NCBI GenBank assembly: GCA_029931535.1
Contig: JAQPZY010001501.1
Location: 2,107,501 to 2,171,500 of the forward strand
DNA from: Margaritifera margaritifera
Taxonomy: Eukaryota > Mollusca > Bivalvia > Unionida > Margaritiferidae
Length of the DNA stretch: 64,000 nucleotides
Direction: 5' to 3'
Shown: positions 23,455 to 33,849 of the stretch, in pieces
Numbering within the stretch: position 1 is the first letter of the stretch
Layout: each line of letters starts with the position of its first letter
Notes under the pieces: model-generated
What the model saw: only the letters and a program-made list of their open reading frames with translations
Database searches by the model: none
What the model was told of the DNA's origin: nothing
Made by a program: the position numbers and the translations under genes

Positions 23455-25065
23455 GGATCTTATTTATCTGGATGGTTGGGATTTAGAAACTCCACATATG
23501 GTGTACAAATTTCAAGTATGTTGATTTCATGGGTGCCCAACTTGTTATTCTTGCCGAAACCTGGCAAATCCTTTGACATGGTTCACTATGGAATAATTGT
23601 ACGAGAAAACTTACCGACGATGCTAGAGTTTGGAAAGTCAAGGATACCAAATGGTAAAAATTTGGGAACACGACTACACTTGACGTTTCAAAACAGATCC
23701 AGAATTTCGACGCATCGACGAAGACTAAGATGTGATGGACACTGAACCTTTCGATACTCGCGACAGTTCGTTTGGAGGACGGACTAATGCAACACGCTTG
23801 TTGTACAAAACCACCGAATCGCAAGGAGAAAAAATAAAAAAAATTCGACGTGCGTTCGTTGTTCCTTTGTGTATGTAAGTATGTTCCATTTCCTACCGGT
23901 TACTCTGAAATTTTGACAGAACGCATTGACATCTAACATATCTGACAGTACGAAGGTTCTATCAAATGAAAAGTTCTTCCACCAACAAACTTGTACCATC
24001 CCGTGCTGTCACCATTGTCACGGAAAGCTGCTTTTTCCTTTATGTCTTACGAGTGCTGAAACGTGTAATCACCACCAACTTTGTCGTCACGATGATCAAG
24101 AACATGTCTTGACAGAAACGTGGGTGAGTGTCGAATTGTTTCATGCTCTCGATTGGGGATACCAATTGTTAAAAGTGTAAAATAATTGGCAGTTTCCTTC
24201 CACAGAACATTACTATCAGGACAACGACGCGAGTCCAGGAATTTGTTCAGGCTACGTCAATGAGTTTTGAAACTGAAACAAGAAGCTATTGGCTATCCTT
24301 CCTGGTGTCATACTCCAGAAGAAAAGGATTAATTCAAACAATTAAAACAATGGTACTGATCCATAGAAGGCATCACCTTGGAACACGCCAAACAGAATGA
24401 AGAAAGACGATAGTTTGCTAAAGTCATGCTGAATTTTTTGTGGAGAAAACTGGCTCAACGTCCGATATTGCGTCACTCCGAATACTTGGTGAATCCAAGT
24501 CAATACTTTGAGCTCATCAATGATAAAGTAAAACTCATTCAACACGGGGAAATCATGCGTGAAGATTTTGATCTTGGTGAATTACGAAAATGTCAGTTTC
24601 TTCCACTCGATGAGTTTAGCAATGTCATCATTGCCATTTACGTGAACAATAATGCTCCTTTAAAACTGTATTCGGTGTTGGAACCTTTAATAGACCGCGT
24701 CCTTTTACTTTGACACCGATAGTTCTATGTTCATCACTCTTACAGAGCTTTTCCAGTGGAGTGCCCAAACATTACTGCTAACAGTACTGATATAGGAAAG
24801 GTTCAACTTCATACCAAATGTAAAGTGACAGGACTAATCCTCAACTATTGTTCGAGTCAAGTGGTAAACTTTGATGTGGTAAAAGAAGCCTTACAAAAAC
24901 TCAAGATCAAGACTTTCGTGTCACCATGGTCCACCCTCACAAGATTTTAAGTTTGTCTAATCAACAAATTGTCTGTCGACCATTGGGGAAAAGTGTATCA
25001 AATTGTCAATGAGAAACGAGTGTGACTTCCCGATCACAACACGGTACCGTACTAGTGCCGTCCTT
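23455..25065 (+). pseudogene. Polinton/Maverick DNA polymerase B, decayed (type 2)
   Basis: This is a different family B polymerase from the one at 17.5-19.5 kb. In order on the plus strand it reads FHGCPTC (about 23535), QGYQMVKIWEHDY (23635-23675), SSFGGRTNATRLLY (23770-23810), and the motif A region DVRSLFLCVCKYVPFPTGY (from 23847), where SLYP is usual. ETCNHHQ..DDQEHVLTETWV (24055-24125) follows. The motif B region is LNFLWRKLAQR (24429-24461), where N-S-F-W-G-K is usual. NVIIAIYVNNNAPLKLYS comes next. Motif C is YFDTDSSMF, with catalytic D-T-D intact at 24712-24720. A C-terminal VYQIVNEKRV..LPDHNTVPY ends at about 25060. Several frameshifts and stops occur, for example after REDFDL and directly before motif C. 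The product would replicate a linear element by protein priming. GC is about 43% in a sampled line. Confidence 0.9.
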
Positions 25066-25201
25066 CGGTATAACAAAGGAAAGAGTTCCAAGACAGAAAG
25101 ATCGTTGTGGTCGGAGGCTTCCAACAAGAATGATGAATTCCGCACCGAAACCATGGAATGGACCCACTGACACCAATTTCAATAAAGCCGAGTTCGATGC
25201 T

Positions 25202-25273
25202 GCGCCCTGCGGCCAGAGCGATGCCGTGCCCTGCGACAAGAGTGATGCTCTACCCTGCGACATTAGTGATGCA
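25202..25273 (+). repeat. 24-bp tandem repeat, 3 units, between polymerase and ATPase relics
   Basis: Three in-phase 24-bp units encode APCGQSDA, VPCDKSDA and LPCDISDA in an open plus-strand frame. The codons vary while Pro-Cys-x-x-Ser-Asp-Ala is kept, which hints at former coding. No family was recognised. Confidence 0.75.
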
Positions 25274-25369
25274 GCACGACTTTGCCGTTCCACTATCGAA
25301 AGGGCTGCCGTACGTGTGCCCATCTATGGATGCCATCCACGCGCTAACCCGATGTGAAGAAGGAATTTA

Positions 25370-25842
25370 TCTACCATTCATACTTACCACGAAGTGTGTG
25401 TGTGTGTGTCTGGTTGGATACATCAAAAGATTTATGACCGGAACGATGTAAATGACTGGAAAAGTCTTGGAGTCGACGCTTGGACAAAGAGGTGACTGAC
25501 TATGCCAAAGACATGTGTCACTGACGAAAGAAACAAATCATTAACTTTTTGAACATGCAGATATCTTTGCTGTGCCATGAAACAAATGTATGCAATCGTG
25601 TTACACGTTACTGAAAGAAAGTTAAGGAGAATCTATTTCGTTTGTAGAAGGGATTCCTCGTGAAGACGATGGGATATTGTCTGACTCAAGTCAAATGCAT
25701 CGCGTCATCTTCGATTATATGTTAAGAGACGCCCAAGAAGGAATTAATATTTCATGTTACACGACAAGAACATCATGTGTTATGTATATTGAATTTATAA
25801 TATGTGTCCATGAGGTAAGTTGTACTTTAGTCATTTTGTAAA
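25370..25842 (+). pseudogene. A32/FtsK-HerA-type genome-packaging ATPase fragment
   Basis: The plus-strand frame from 25629 stays open to the stop at 25839-25841. It reads SFVEGIPREDDGILSD then SSQMHRVIFDYMLRDAQEG and ends TTRTSCVMYI. The hydrophobic strand plus Asp (Asp codon at 25712), followed by a Met-Leu-x-Asp-Ala segment and a Thr-Arg-Thr-Ser segment, is the pattern seen at and after Walker B in the packaging ATPases of Polintons, adintoviruses and related large DNA viruses. The second acidic residue of Walker B is Tyr here. A GYIKRFMTG segment near 25413-25440, next to a (GT)n run, could be what follows a destroyed Walker A, but this is weak. It lies downstream of polymerase type 2 on the same strand, as expected if both come from one element. 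Confidence 0.62.
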
Positions 25843-26585
25843 CAGCATATTTGCTGCATTTAAGTTCAAGGTCAGACTTGTTTATCATGCATTTAATACT
25901 TAGATTGGAATTTTCCATATCTTGAGATGATAAAAATCAGGTACACCAGTCAAATTCGATTTAGAGTTACTCATATTCTAGAATATTATGTCATGTGACT
26001 TGTCTTATATTTTTATACAGCATTTGGTAAACAAGATTCCATTCCTATTCAAAACTTCATGTCATTAAGATCAGTCTGTTCAGGAATTTATTTTAGTAAT
26101 CAGATGTTACAGTTTTGAAAATCAGAGCAAATACAGGAATTATTTATTTGAAATATTCATTGGAATCACCAAAAGTGCTCATTCTCTTATTAGAGTATTA
26201 CTTGACTTTGGGATTTACGTGAATTTATTCAAAAATATTTTGGATTTTTTCATTCAGGACATTCAAGATTACTGACACATCAGAACATTCAAGACTACTA
26301 GCAAACCAGAACATTCAAGGCTACTGGAATTCATTCTGAACATTCTATATTTAGGACTTGTGATTAGGACACTTAGGATTATTGGATTATTTGGAGTTTA
26401 ATTCACGTTACTGTAAGTGTCTTTTGAATTTTCACTTTAATTGTCTAGAAATAAATTGCTCGTTGATTTTACTTATATTGATTAATTGATTTTGTTTTGG
26501 AATTTTCATTGTCCCTCGTAAAGATTTTTATTTCACACGTTTGAGAAATCTTTAGTGAAAACAGCAAGTATTCACAATGGTCATC
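25843..26585. other. non-coding; possible LTR or leader of the gag element
   Basis: AT-rich sequence containing a short repeated ACATTCAAGA/G-CTACT motif at about 26260-26345. It could hold the LTR and primer-binding site of the following gag, but no terminal repeat or tRNA-complementary site was identified. Confidence 0.4.
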
Positions 26586-26589
26586 TAAT

Positions 26590-27590
26590 TTTGTTTCAAG
26601 TCCTACCCAGGTTTGGTCTGAGTATATGAAAAAGGATGAGTTGCTTGAGCTTGCCAGAGATTATAATCTTTCTTAAGCGAAGGCATCGTTGACACAGCAA
26701 GAGATAAAGAATATTTTAATTCAACATTTGGTGGAAAAGAAAATTTTGGATGAAAGCGCTTTGGGTTTAATTGGGAAATCCGTATCTGGTTTTGATATGA
26801 TATTAAAGGATTTGCAGTTAAAAAAAACAGATGGAAGTGGAATTAGCAAAGTTTCAGCTTCAGAAAGAGGAATTGCTGAGAGAAGAAAGGGCAATAAAAA
26901 GGCAGGTGCAGATGCAGTTGCTAAGAGAAGAATAATGACAAGCAGATGCAGATGCAGAGAGAGAAAAGAGGTGAGGGAAAAGCAATATATATTAAAAGAG
27001 TTAGAACTGGCAAGCAGAGCATACTCCCCACCCCTCCCCTTTACACAAAAGTTCAGGATTCGATGTTGCCAGATATATTAGGTTAGTATCCCCTTTTCAA
27101 GAAAAAGAAGTAGATAAATACTTTCCTGGCTTTGAAACAATTGCTGAAAACTTGAAATGGCCAAGAGAGCATTGGACTTTGTTATTACGAAGTGTATTTA
27201 TCGGCAAAGCACGTAAAGTCTACACTTCACTGTCAGTACAACAAAGCACTGATTATGATGTTGTTAAGGAGTACATCTTGAAGGGTTATGAGTTGGTACC
27301 CGATGCATATCGACAAAAGTTTAGGAATTGTAGAAAAGAAACTGGACAAACATATCTCGAAGTTGCAAAGGAAAAAGAAGAATTATTTGATAGGTGGTGC
27401 TCAGCCAAGAAGATTGATCAAGATTACAATACCCTCAAACAGCTCATATTATTTCTGATTGCTTCAGGTTGAAAAATAAGCAACAGAATAAAGACAGTGC
27501 TATTCCAAATGCTCTTATTTCAAAGAGGTCAGGGTCACTGCCTTGTATTGAAAGCAATACATGTGTTGGGTCCATCAAACTCTAGTCTTA
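26590..27590 (+). mobile_element. Ty3/gypsy-like retrotransposon gag fragment, truncated
   Basis: The plus strand encodes a decayed Gag. It has a SAP-like N-terminal segment KKDELLELARDYNLS (about 26630-26675), a charged coiled-coil segment (26840-27000), then FPGFETIAENLKWPREHWT (from about 27121), which crosses into the open frame 27152-27472. That frame contains LLLRSVFIGKARKVYTSLS and YELVPDAYRQKFRN, characteristic of the capsid domain in the SCAN-like Gag group of animal gypsy elements. The capsid would assemble virus-like particles. Stops split the N-terminal part from the capsid. Protease, RT and integrase are absent because the sequence switches at about 27.6 kb to a minus-strand polymerase relic. 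No LTR was identified. Confidence 0.75.
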
Positions 27591-27604
27591 TTCTATTTTG
27601 GAGA

Positions 27605-28540
27605 TTATGAACCATTCATATCAGAAGGTTCTATATCACTTATTGGTGATTCTGTCAAACCTATCGCTATTACAATATTAAGGGACACATGAGCTTCTCG
27701 AAGTCTTTTATTATCAGGTACTTTGCCTTTGTCTGAGATGCCCGGGTTAAGTTCTTCAAACTTGTACAGTACCGCTTTGGTGAACTGCACCGGAAGTTCA
27801 ATGTCAGCAAAATTAAGTTCACCCAAGTATTGTTTATATCGTCGCGGCTGATCTGTATTATCGCTCGGGGGATGTAATTTGGATAAGAGCGCCCATTTAA
27901 AACATCGATTGTCATGGTTTGTTTTTACATTTGTATATACTTTGACCCGGAAATATATGTTTGGGGAAATATGCAGTTGAACTTTGTACATCTGTCAAGA
28001 GTCCATCCCGAACCTGTATTGGTCCATTTTTCCAAAGTGTGGAGATTATTTTCAGTACCTTCATCGATTGCTCCATTGTTATGCTTGGCGTCGATGTGGT
28101 TTGTGATTATAAGTGGACCACCCTGAAGCCACACGGTTGTGGTTTTAAAACCATCCTTGTCTGATGACTTGCGATTAAGCGGTATAGTATAATGCGCATG
28201 GACACGAATATCCGCTTTAAAACTGGGGGTGTCAGAGCGTTGTAACGTCGGTACGATTTCCGTTTTATAATGTATCTGCTTGGCGCTACGTGTTTTAAAT
28301 AATCGCACGGTAAACTACATAATTGTCCTTACGCTTGTGTAACTCAAACTCGGGGGCTTCATGTTCGCGAACATATGCTGCTGTTGCCGGTGTAATCGGC
28401 TGCGGTTATGGTTCAGTTACGGGTCCTAATAACGCAAGTATGTCAGCTTTTGGCATACGGCTTGGTATTCGCATCCCACGCTGTTGCGCGGATTGCCTTA
28501 GTTGATTCACTGCTGGCATACTGTTATATAAGGAAACACC
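27605..28540 (-). pseudogene. Polinton polymerase-type protein, N-terminal region with SAP-like motif
   Basis: On the minus strand, from high to low coordinates, MPAVNQLRQSAQQRGMRIPS and RMPKADILALLG (28425-28515) form a SAP-like helix-turn-helix pattern. A linker (TPATAAYVREHEAPEFELHK) follows, then a frame at 27925-28308 containing SGWTLDRCTKFNCIF. The frame at 27605-27991 has NRCFKWALLSKLHPP, RRYKQYLGELNF and LPVQFTKAVLYKFEELNPGI. The Gly-Trp-x-x-Asp and CF.W.L...P patterns are those found ahead of the exonuclease domain in the polymerase polyproteins of many animal Polintons. Exonuclease and polymerase domains are not found directly downstream. The relic at 17.5-19.5 kb could in principle be the missing part, but base composition differs. 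Stops and frameshifts are present. Confidence 0.68.
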
Positions 28541-28644
28541 TTTGTCTAATCGTAAATTCCATCAATAATATTTTTACGAATTTTTACTTTACCGGGCTTG
28601 GAAACGGTAATCGCCTCAATTGTGGCTATTATTTAATTTACTTA

Positions 28645-28910
28645 TGTATCGTTTTCATCAATGTCTTCGGGGGTGTTAACGTTGGGTATTTCCGCAATAG
28701 GTTCAGCTGCTGTTGCGCAGGAGGATCTTTGACAGCGTGTGCGATAATACTCGCTAACAGATCCGCATGGTCGGCAAAGTTGATTACGAGACTTTACTCA
28801 GATACCGCATCGAACACATAGTCGGGCACCCGGGCCAACATGTAACGCGATCCAATGTGATTTACAGTATTCGTAATGGCGTGTTCTGCCGCAGAGTTCA
28901 TATTTTCCAA
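28645..28910 (-). pseudogene. unrecognised protein fragment upstream of the polymerase N-terminus
   Basis: The minus strand reads MNSAAEHAITNTVNHIGSRY and MLARVPDYVFDAVSE, then one stop, then NFADHADLLASIIAHAVKDP and PAQQQLNLL. About 85 codons carry only one stop, with helical, Ala-rich composition and relatively high GC (31 of 60 in 28681-28740). It runs in the same direction as the polymerase N-terminal relic and may be the start of the same polyprotein or a separate gene. No family was recognised. Confidence 0.4.
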
Positions 28911-29059
28911 TGCCATTGAACTTCATATATATTTACAAATGCTATTCTCTAACAGGCATAATCATCTGTGTTTTCATAGATATAATCATCTGTGTATTCA
29001 ATTGATGGTGTACGTGGCTTCAGGCATGTTTACCCTGCACCAGGTACAATATATTGTAC

Positions 29060-29905
29060 AGTTGCTCTCAATGGATAGTATTTGATTGTACGACACTTTG
29101 CTATAAAGACTTTTCGTCTGTCATTATAATTTCCAAATTATTGGCAGTGCAAAGTAAACAAACTCGTTCACCAGGCGGCAGCAACTGGGGGTCAAAGCCA
29201 AATATATCTTTGTACTCGAATATAATTTTCTTCAATTCGGCATTTGGTCACGTCACTGCATTCTCATCAGTACACGGATATACTACACCAACTCGTAAAT
29301 GACCGCTTGTCCAATGGCATCCGATAACATAAAATAACGTGTACTGTTTTATGTATATTGATGCCATATTTGCTGTGTCTTTGCATGAGAATGTCTTATA
29401 AACCTTCGAACAATGCATACCCCGTTCACGCTCTTCCCTTTCTAAACTTCTCACAGAATTAAGAAAGCGTGCCGTTTGTGATTCCATATGTTATACCACA
29501 AGACTTTCTCTGATTGATTTGTTCTTGGTGATCCTCGCTACTACTAGAATATTCTCTCGATGTTTCAATGTCATCGTCATCGCCATTATAGCATTTGCTC
29601 GTTTTTCTATCTATACTAGGTTGTCTAGTCAACGTTAGCGTCTTAAACGTTTCTTGCACAATATCGTATAATGACATTTCAAGTTTTTTGTTGTATTACT
29701 CTCATAGTCTGCATCGTTGCAATTCTATGATAATTCCCAAGTCGATTAATTTACCAAGATGCTTCGGATACGTATTTGAAAAATCATACAACATCTTTTG
29801 AGCCTCTTTGATAAATCTGATTGATGTTTTTAAGTGCAACAACGACTTAACCTTTTTCGTAACGTTTAAAAACTCCATTAGTCTGGTAAAAGGATGCCAC
29901 AATTG
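29060..29905 (-). pseudogene. unrecognised broken gene, three minus-strand pieces
   Basis: From high to low coordinates these are 29702-29902 (MWHPFTRLMEFLNVTKKVKS..., helical), 29459-29677 (MSLYDIVQETFKTLTL... with an acidic GDDDDIETS linker and a Ser/Glu stretch), and 29248-29487 (RSLEREERERG, then ASIYIKQYTLFYVIGCHWTS and LRVGVVYPCTD). The last is continued in another frame by FGFDPQLLPPGERVCLLCTA (about 29143-29202). The pieces abut or overlap in consistent order, which suggests one ancestral gene with frameshifts. Co-orientation with the polymerase relic suggests a viral or Polinton origin. The function is unknown. Confidence 0.42.
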
Positions 29906-29952
29906 TTTATATCCCTACATTCTTTGAAAATACTAACGTGTCGATTTGCGCC

Positions 29953-29953
<1 letters not shown>

Positions 29954-30036
<83 letters not shown>
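29954..30036. repeat. (TA)n-(CA)n compound microsatellite
   Basis: About 34 TA units followed by about 7 CA units. Confidence 0.97.
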
Positions 30037-30038
<2 letters not shown>

Positions 30039-31079
30039 CCGGTAATTGCTTAATATAAAAGCAGATATCTCCGCTCGGGATCTGCGTGTCAATAGGTATT
30101 CTTTGCAATTATAACCACGCTGCGTGATTTAAGCTGTCATACATGAAGTTCTTACAATCAACCAACGTGCGCAGTCCATATTAATTACGGCGGCTTAAAT
30201 GTGCAGCCGCAGATGAGCCCCTAGCTTGCCAAACAACAGACTAGAAGAATCAGAGGTTGTTTCAAACCAAAGTAGGTCTCAAAGAATGTATGCGTGCTTC
30301 GTACTTGTAATTAACATCTACCTTGCATCATCGGTTGACTTTCATTTTCATCTACAACCAACCGAAGCATCGACGTCTCCTCAATTATTAAGAAAAACAA
30401 TATTTTCTTGACTGTGACTCGAACATGCAATGTTCTGATCGTAATTATAGCGCGTCAACTAGTTTTGCCACATAGCTCACTTGCCAAGTATACCAAAACA
30501 ATTCATATTTCAAGTTAACAGGCTGGTGAGAAAACATGCGCGCGCACCTTCTCCGGTCGAGCCAATGTAAAAATTATGCCATCAATTATTTATTCCATAG
30601 ATTATAATATGCCCCCGTGCAGGTAAGCATACATAGTCTAAAAATAATAATTGCAGGTCTCTCAAATATCGATAGCACGTCCGCCATCAATTATTTGTGC
30701 AATTTTCACATAGGCAAATATCAATTTAGTCGGCCCTTGTTTGAGAAAAGTAGAATTCCGTCTTTGAGATTTAACTACGCCAGAAATTACTACAAGTCAA
30801 ATATTTCTTTGAGATACGCACGCAAAATATTGACTTCATATTGACACAAGGGCCGGCCTAAGATGACTGCTGAGTAGAGGACAGTTATTATTTCAGGTCT
30901 AATATTGATAGGTCTGCTACGTAGCAGACAGTTATTATTCCAGGTCTAATATTGATCGGTCTGCTTAATAACTGGAAACTATACTCATGTGCATAAGTCT
31001 GTAGTACATTTTCATTAGCACCACGAAAATGTTGATGCAAATCATAATCGTATTTATTACGTCACAATTTCAAAGACGT
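30037..31079. other. non-coding stretch with a two-copy duplication
   Basis: GACAGTTATTATT.CAGGTCT followed by AATATTGAT.GGTCTGCT occurs twice, at about 30883-30925 and 30928-30965. No coding domain was found. Confidence 0.55.
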
Positions 31080-31080
31080 G

Positions 31081-31138
<58 letters not shown>
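31080..31138. repeat. (TA)n microsatellite
   Basis: About 29 TA units with one phase slip. Confidence 0.96.
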
Positions 31139-31142
<4 letters not shown>

Positions 31143-31631
31143 ACGTTTGCGTAACAGCCCGTACACACACACGCGCGTGCACATGTGTGATTATATTTTG
31201 CACACCCAACCTCGCATGTGCTAGCGTGTGACGATCGCGATACAAATATCAATAGCCATCGAGGTTGGTATAAAAGGCGCTGACGAATATCAGTAAATAA
31301 AATCTAAAATGCACAAACTTACATTATTCATGCATACAGTCCGATATTGATAATATAATCATGAAAGCGTGAGACAAAAAATGTTATTTGAGAGTGAAAG
31401 TTGATGCAAATGCAGATGTAACATTAAATTGAATCAGTAAGATATTAGATTCTCTGTTGTGTTTGGCTGTGCATTTTAAATGTAATATCGTTATAGCATC
31501 AAACAACAGGGGAGATAGTGGAGTTTGCACGGAGATCTATGGTGCAACTCTGGCTCTTTAAGATTCTTGACGTCCTCTGAGGTGCTGCTAAACTAAAACA
31601 AAAAATAAAACATTTCATAATCGTCTACTGC

Positions 31632-31633
<2 letters not shown>
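31139..31633. other. non-coding stretch, no gene seen
   Basis: Starts with short CA/CG-alternating sequence (ACACACACGCGCGTGCAC). No coding domain was found. Confidence 0.55.

Positions 31634-31711
<78 letters not shown>
31634..31711. repeat. (CT)n microsatellite
   Basis: About 39 CT units. It directly precedes copy A of the 1-kb dispersed repeat. Confidence 0.97.
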
Positions 31712-31714
<3 letters not shown>

Positions 31715-32453
31715 TCGTGTACTATACACTTTACCGAAATGTGTCATTTCACATTAAATGACCTTTCCACATACCAAGTATTGTGCTTTATCCTAGACTA
31801 CATTCAAATGAGAATTTACAACAACTAATAACAGTATTCGCTAAAAGTTCGCACCTCATAAGGAATTTCATTGACTGGCCTTTGGAACATGGAGTAGTGA
31901 TACGATCTTGTGAGTCAATCAGGGAATATGATTTGAAAGGCCAATAGTAACGCATGATAGGCCGTTATAATTTCTTCTCTGTGACATTAGGTTACCGACC
32001 AATAAGTTAGCGGTTGTAAGCGTAGGCATTGCTGCTTTAATTTGTTTTTCTGTAAGAAATAAGGCCTTATATTGCTTAAATGGATGATGGAACTGCAGGA
32101 CAGCAACACATTTGCTCTAGAATTTGGCATAATAGAGTAACTCTGTAAACGAGTCGAAAAGTACAATGCTGTGATATGGATGCCTTATTTAGAAAGTGTC
32201 ACCACTCCCAACATTGCCTAATAAGGTAAGATCTTTTTCTTCCATACTTGTATTCATCACCCTTTGCGCTCTTTCTCACTTTATGTTGTATATCTGTTGC
32301 ATCAACACTGTAAGAAGATCTCATCCACCTTCTTTTCTCTCTCTATCCGCCTGTTGTACTCACACTCCATGAAGATCTTCAGCCACTACTCTTTCTCTCT
32401 GTCTCATAGTGTATGCCTATTGCACCCAAATTTTAAGAGAATCTTCATCTCTT

Positions 32454-32503
<50 letters not shown>

Positions 32504-32725
32504 ACAAATAAATTTTGCACGGCAATATCTGTAGATGTTCTTCGATATCACACAAAAACATTGTCCTATTTCGGAAATGTAGTGGTGACTCATCCGGGAG
32601 AAAAATTGCATAAATTTACTCCATGGATATAGGGCTGGTTTTGCACGCTTCTAGCAAAGTTTGTAGAGTGTGGTGTGGATGTAGATATTATTGTATAACC
32701 AAGTAGAGACGTATACGTCTCTCTG
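31712..32725 (+). repeat. dispersed repeat family R1, copy A (about 1 kb)
   Basis: Aligns in direct orientation with 39510-40344. It shares CAACTCGTGTACTAT.CACT, GCATTGCTGCT.TAATTTGT, CTCTCTATCCGCCTGTTGTA, AGACGTATACGTCTCTCT and many intervening blocks in the same order. Copy A carries about 85 bp (32113-32197) and about 100 bp (32516-32614) that are absent from copy B. An internal CT tract lies at 32455-32501. No coding domain was found. Confidence 0.85.
32455..32501. repeat. (CT)n microsatellite inside R1
   Basis: About 23 CT units at the position where copy B has a shorter and more varied CT/GTCT tract. Confidence 0.95.
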
Positions 32726-33465
32726 ACTCACGTTGTTAGGAATTATAAAACAACTTGCCTGTTGATTGTAGAAAGAAAAGCAACAGAATATAGAACATGG
32801 TCTTTTCAGCCAACTAACGCACATACCTCTCATTCACTCTCGAACTATCTATCAATCTATCTATCGATCTATCTGAATGTTCACATGCCTAACTGTCCGT
32901 CTTTCTTCTGAGTATACATGCGCGCTTCGTTTATTTTATCATTTTGCCTGTCTGTTTGCCTCAGGTTTTCCACTACAAATCAACTACGACGTCTCAGACA
33001 TATCATGGGCCAAATAAGCCCATTATGATTCTACGTTTGACCATCCAGTCAATACATTTTAAGTTTTATTCCAAATATGTGTCTGATATGGATATAATAT
33101 TCCTACAGTGAAAATGGAGAGAGCTCGATGACGAAAAGACGAATATAGATGTAATAGGGCAACCAAATTGATCTCAGTAAGATGTCATATGCAGTCGTTA
33201 TTACTGCTTGCAGATGGCGCTGATTCAATATTGCATGTAGGGCAAAGAGTTAGTGCGGCATCTCTATATTGAAATCTGGTGGTGCATGAACTTCTTGCCG
33301 TTTGGGAATAAGCACAAAATATTGAACAGAAATCTTTTTCATTTACTATACCCACTCATGTAAATTTGTATAGTTACGTATTCGTCTAAGACGAGCCTTG
33401 AAGACTCACAAATGTGTGCACAGTTTGTTTGTTATTTAACGCATTACTTGTAAAGCTACCTTAAT
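32726..33465. other. non-coding stretch, no gene seen
   Basis: Contains a short CTAT-rich tract near 32845-32873. No coding domain was found. Confidence 0.55.
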
Positions 33466-33534
33466 AACAGCGTGCATCGTCATTGATCCGGTTCATTGAA
33501 TCCTGTAAACTATGATGTTCAATTCCTAAATAAC

Positions 33535-33780
33535 CAAGTGGAATCTGACTGCCACTTTATTTACTGTCGTGACCATTAATCACGCAAAGCACTATTTTGC
33601 AGGTGTATTAATTTCATTGTAGGATCCTTGGGCTAATATTCGAGTGGACCTATCATTCTTTACGTACTTATCTATTAATCAATCATTCTCGATTTATCTA
33701 ACCATCTATATATTTGTCTATCTATCTTTTTATCTATCTACATATATATATAATTATTTATCTATCTATCTATCTATTTG
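33535..33780 (+). repeat. CTAT-tailed repeat family R2, partial copy
   Basis: Matches sequence at about 41565-41760 and 41960-42180. The common order is a GTGAC..TAATCA.G.AA-GC-CAGTTT-like block, GTATTAA.TTCAT, an ATCATT.TTTA block, ATCAAT-rich sequence and a CTAT microsatellite. Similarity is moderate and judged by eye. Confidence 0.6.
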
Positions 33781-33849
33781 TCTGTGTCTGACTGAATGTT
33801 TGTTTGCCTGACAAACATTCAGACAGACACAGACAAATAGATAGATAGA
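33766..33849. repeat. near-perfect inverted repeat (hairpin), arms about 38 bp
   Basis: The left arm runs from CTATCTATTTGTCTGTGTCTG to GAATGTTTG and the right arm is its reverse complement (ACAAACATTCAGACAGACAC followed by AGACAAATAGATAGATAG). The loop is about 7 bases and there is one mismatch. It lies at the CTAT end of R2. Confidence 0.85.

Noticed and set aside
25300..25460. Walker A site of the ATPase
   Set aside because: A clear G-x-x-x-x-G-K-(S/T) motif is not present in any frame. A (GT)n run disrupts the region.
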